Below are positions 6,535-7,880 of a stretch of DNA of 7,880 nt, piece after piece. The notes beneath the pieces were generated by a model. The model ran no database searches. It had not been told where the DNA came from and worked only from the letters and a program-made list of their open reading frames with translations. The stretch's first letter is position 1. Each line of letters starts with the position of its first letter. Position numbers and translations under genes: made by a program. The DNA is from Pseudomonadota bacterium (GTDB lineage Bacteria; Pseudomonadota; Gammaproteobacteria; Burkholderiales; Thiobacillaceae): assembly GCA_021791235.1 (NCBI GenBank), contig JAJYXA010000290.1, forward strand, positions 1-7,880, given 5' to 3'.

Positions 6535-7880
6535 TCAGAAATCCAGGCGCGTATCGAAATGCACGCGCACATCGTGGGCCCGGGTAAAGGGCTTGGGGGG
6601 AGAGCTGCTCAGGTCGTTCTTCGGTCCGTCCGTCAGGGCCTGGGCCAGGCTCAGGCTGAGGGAGAAGGCGCGTCCGGCACGCAGGTTGAGCCCCAGCCCC
6701 ACCGAGTCCAGCGTGTAGGACGCGATCTCGGCCGGCAGCGCATCGTTCACGCGCAGATAAGCCGCGTCGTAGAACGCATAGGGCTGCACGCTTTTCAGCA
6801 GCGGCCACTGGCTCGGCGTCCAGGCCGGCGCGCGCAGTTCCAGGCTGGCACGGATGCCCTGGTCCCCCGCCGCCTCGGACTGCAGGTAGCCACGCACGCT
6901 GCCCACCCCGCCGGCGGAGAACTGTTCGTTGTTGATCAGGGCCTGGTCGGCAAGCTGCAGGTCGGCGCTGCCCACCAGCGACCAGCCGGCCGGCAGCTTC
7001 TGCAGCCGCTGCGCATTGAGCTTGAGGACGGCGAAGCTGTTGTGGGCGAGATAGCGCCGCTGGCCGAAGGAGACTTCTCCCGTGCCCGGCCCGCGCAACC
7101 CCAGCACCGTGCCGGCGCCGAACTGCCAGCTGCCGCCCGCGTCGGTCAGCCCCAGCCCGTAGTTCGCATCCAGAGTCCAGTAGCGCACCGGTGTGCTGAG
7201 GCCGTTGGCCTCCTGCTTCGAATTTTTCCAGTCCAGGCCCAGGGTCAGCTGGTGCGTCATGGCAGCCCGGGGGCGCAGCGGCATGATGTAGCGCGCACCG
7301 ACGATGTCGTTGTTGCCGAACAGGATCTGGTCGCCCACGTTGACGGCCGAGCTGGTGACATCGCTGGTGGAATGCACCGCGTACACGGACAGATAGCGCT
7401 GATAATCCGCCAGGGGCACCACGTAGGACGCGGACACGGCACTCCCTTCGGACGGGTTGGTAGGGGCCGTCTGGTAGGTCAGGGACAAGGTGTGGGCGCG
7501 CTGGAACAGATTGCTGTAGCTGATGCCGCCGGCCAGCCGCGTATCGGAGGTGTTGGCGCTGTGGGCATTGTTGTAGTCCAGCCAGGCCGACACCGGCGGG
7601 GTGTCGTTCACCTTCAGCTCGAGCACCGTCGTGCCGGGCCTGCGTCCGGCTTCCAGCGTGGGCGTCACGCGCACGCCGGGTGCGCGGCTGACGGCCGCCA
7701 GTTCGCGCTGCATCTCGGGAAAATTGGGCACCTGCCCTTCCGCGGTGGAGGGCGTTTCAGCGCGAATGCGCGAAGGCAGCGTGTATTGCGCCCCGGTCAC
7801 CTTGGTGCGCTCGATCACGCCTTCGGTCACCTTCAGCACCACCACGCCGTGGTCGACCTTCTGTTCCGGCACGCTGACGT
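6535..7880 (-). CDS. TpsB outer-membrane transporter of a two-partner secretion system (ShlB/FhaC/HecB family), 5'-partial
   Basis: This is the outer-membrane pore that recognises and exports the exoprotein encoded just downstream. The frame is open to the window edge: 447 residues are visible. Family members run about 550-590, so roughly 110-140 N-terminal residues (signal peptide, plug helix, most of POTRA 1) are missing. The GTG at 7872 should not be taken as the start, because the frame continues upstream. Numbering from the first whole codon, GVVVLKVTEG (11-20) looks like the end of POTRA 1. About 25-95 fits POTRA 2, including NFPEMQRELA. From about 100 there are alternating amphipathic strands of a barrel, beginning near VSAWLDYNN. 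VRGY at 328-331 (bases 6886-6897) is the conserved loop-6 motif of the Omp85/TpsB superfamily, and FYD at 369-371 matches the later conserved 'F-D' strand. The chain ends RLDF, with the terminal aromatic residue typical of barrel proteins. Stop TGA is at 6535-6537. The pairing with a TpsA gene 16 bases downstream makes the assignment firm; the exact cargo class is not shown by TpsB alone. Confidence 0.97.
   Translation of the reverse strand, partial: VSVPEQKVDHGVVVLKVTEGVIERTKVTGAQYTLPSRIRAETPSTAEGQVPNFPEMQRELAAVSRAPGVRVTPTLEAGRRPGTTVLELKVNDTPPVSAWLDYNNAHSANTSDTRLAGGISYSNLFQRAHTLSLTYQTAPTNPSEGSAVSASYVVPLADYQRYLSVYAVHSTSDVTSSAVNVGDQILFGNNDIVGARYIMPLRPRAAMTHQLTLGLDWKNSKQEANGLSTPVRYWTLDANYGLGLTDAGGSWQFGAGTVLGLRGPGTGEVSFGQRRYLAHNSFAVLKLNAQRLQKLPAGWSLVGSADLQLADQALINNEQFSAGGVGSVRGYLQSEAAGDQGIRASLELRAPAWTPSQWPLLKSVQPYAFYDAAYLRVNDALPAEIASYTLDSVGLGLNLRAGRAFSLSLSLAQALTDGPKNDLSSSPPKPFTRAHDVRVHFDTRLDF

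Noticed and set aside
6422..6808. 128-codon minus-strand frame spanning the tpsB-tpsA junction
   Set aside because: It is out of frame with both genes, which are each strongly supported here. No good ribosome binding site or family resemblance.
7870..7872. GTG as start of a complete 445-residue TpsB
   Set aside because: The frame stays open to the window edge, and a start here would leave no signal peptide and only a piece of POTRA 1. The gene is simply cut by the window.

Overview
The window holds part of a two-partner secretion (TPS, type Vb) locus, read entirely from the minus strand and cut at both ends. On the minus strand the order is: the 3' three-quarters of a TpsB outer-membrane transporter (7880 down to 6535), a 16-base gap carrying a good ribosome binding site, then the first 2,172 codons of a giant filamentous-haemagglutinin-like exoprotein, TpsA (6518 down to 1). 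TpsA is still open at the window edge. I read its frame triplet by triplet over the full length and found no stop or frame break. Essentially every base outside the 16-base gap is coding.

How the pair works (family knowledge): TpsA crosses the inner membrane by the Sec system. Its N-terminal TPS domain docks on the periplasmic POTRA domains of TpsB. TpsB, a 16-stranded barrel of the Omp85 superfamily, then threads the unfolded exoprotein to the surface, where it folds into a long right-handed beta-helix. What the sequence shows agrees: POTRA-like segments, a VRGY motif and a terminal Phe in TpsB; in TpsA, a signal peptide, an HMW1/HxuA-like TPS domain, then some 1,870 residues of Gly/Asn/Ser/Thr/Val-rich beta-helix texture with a few modules that break the pattern.

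Organism: the DNA is GC-rich (by eye in the low-to-mid 60s percent). Several TpsA blocks (the SGGGYRYG block, the FFTRGGF block, SGDIRFEG, the DGSVTSVS block, YALLPGAY) resemble, from memory, the very long haemagglutinin-family proteins of Burkholderiales and some Pseudomonas/Xanthomonas that end in a DUF3739 domain. A betaproteobacterium of the Burkholderiales is my best guess, not a proven assignment. The cargo's target (adhesion, contact, biofilm) cannot be read here, because the C-terminal, usually functional, part lies beyond position 1.

The plus strand shows long open frames (up to 488 codons), but they are codon-aligned antisense shadows of tpsA. I see no RNA gene, mobile element, CRISPR array, terminator or promoter. 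The operon promoter must lie upstream of 7880 and any terminator beyond 1. I see no new kind of system: this is a recognisable TPS locus. The points most worth a second look are the single cysteine of the exoprotein, which sits in a lipobox-like signal sequence, an NSNG in place of the usual NPNG motif, a loop insertion in the TPS domain, two G7 tracts, and the modules that interrupt the beta-helix.
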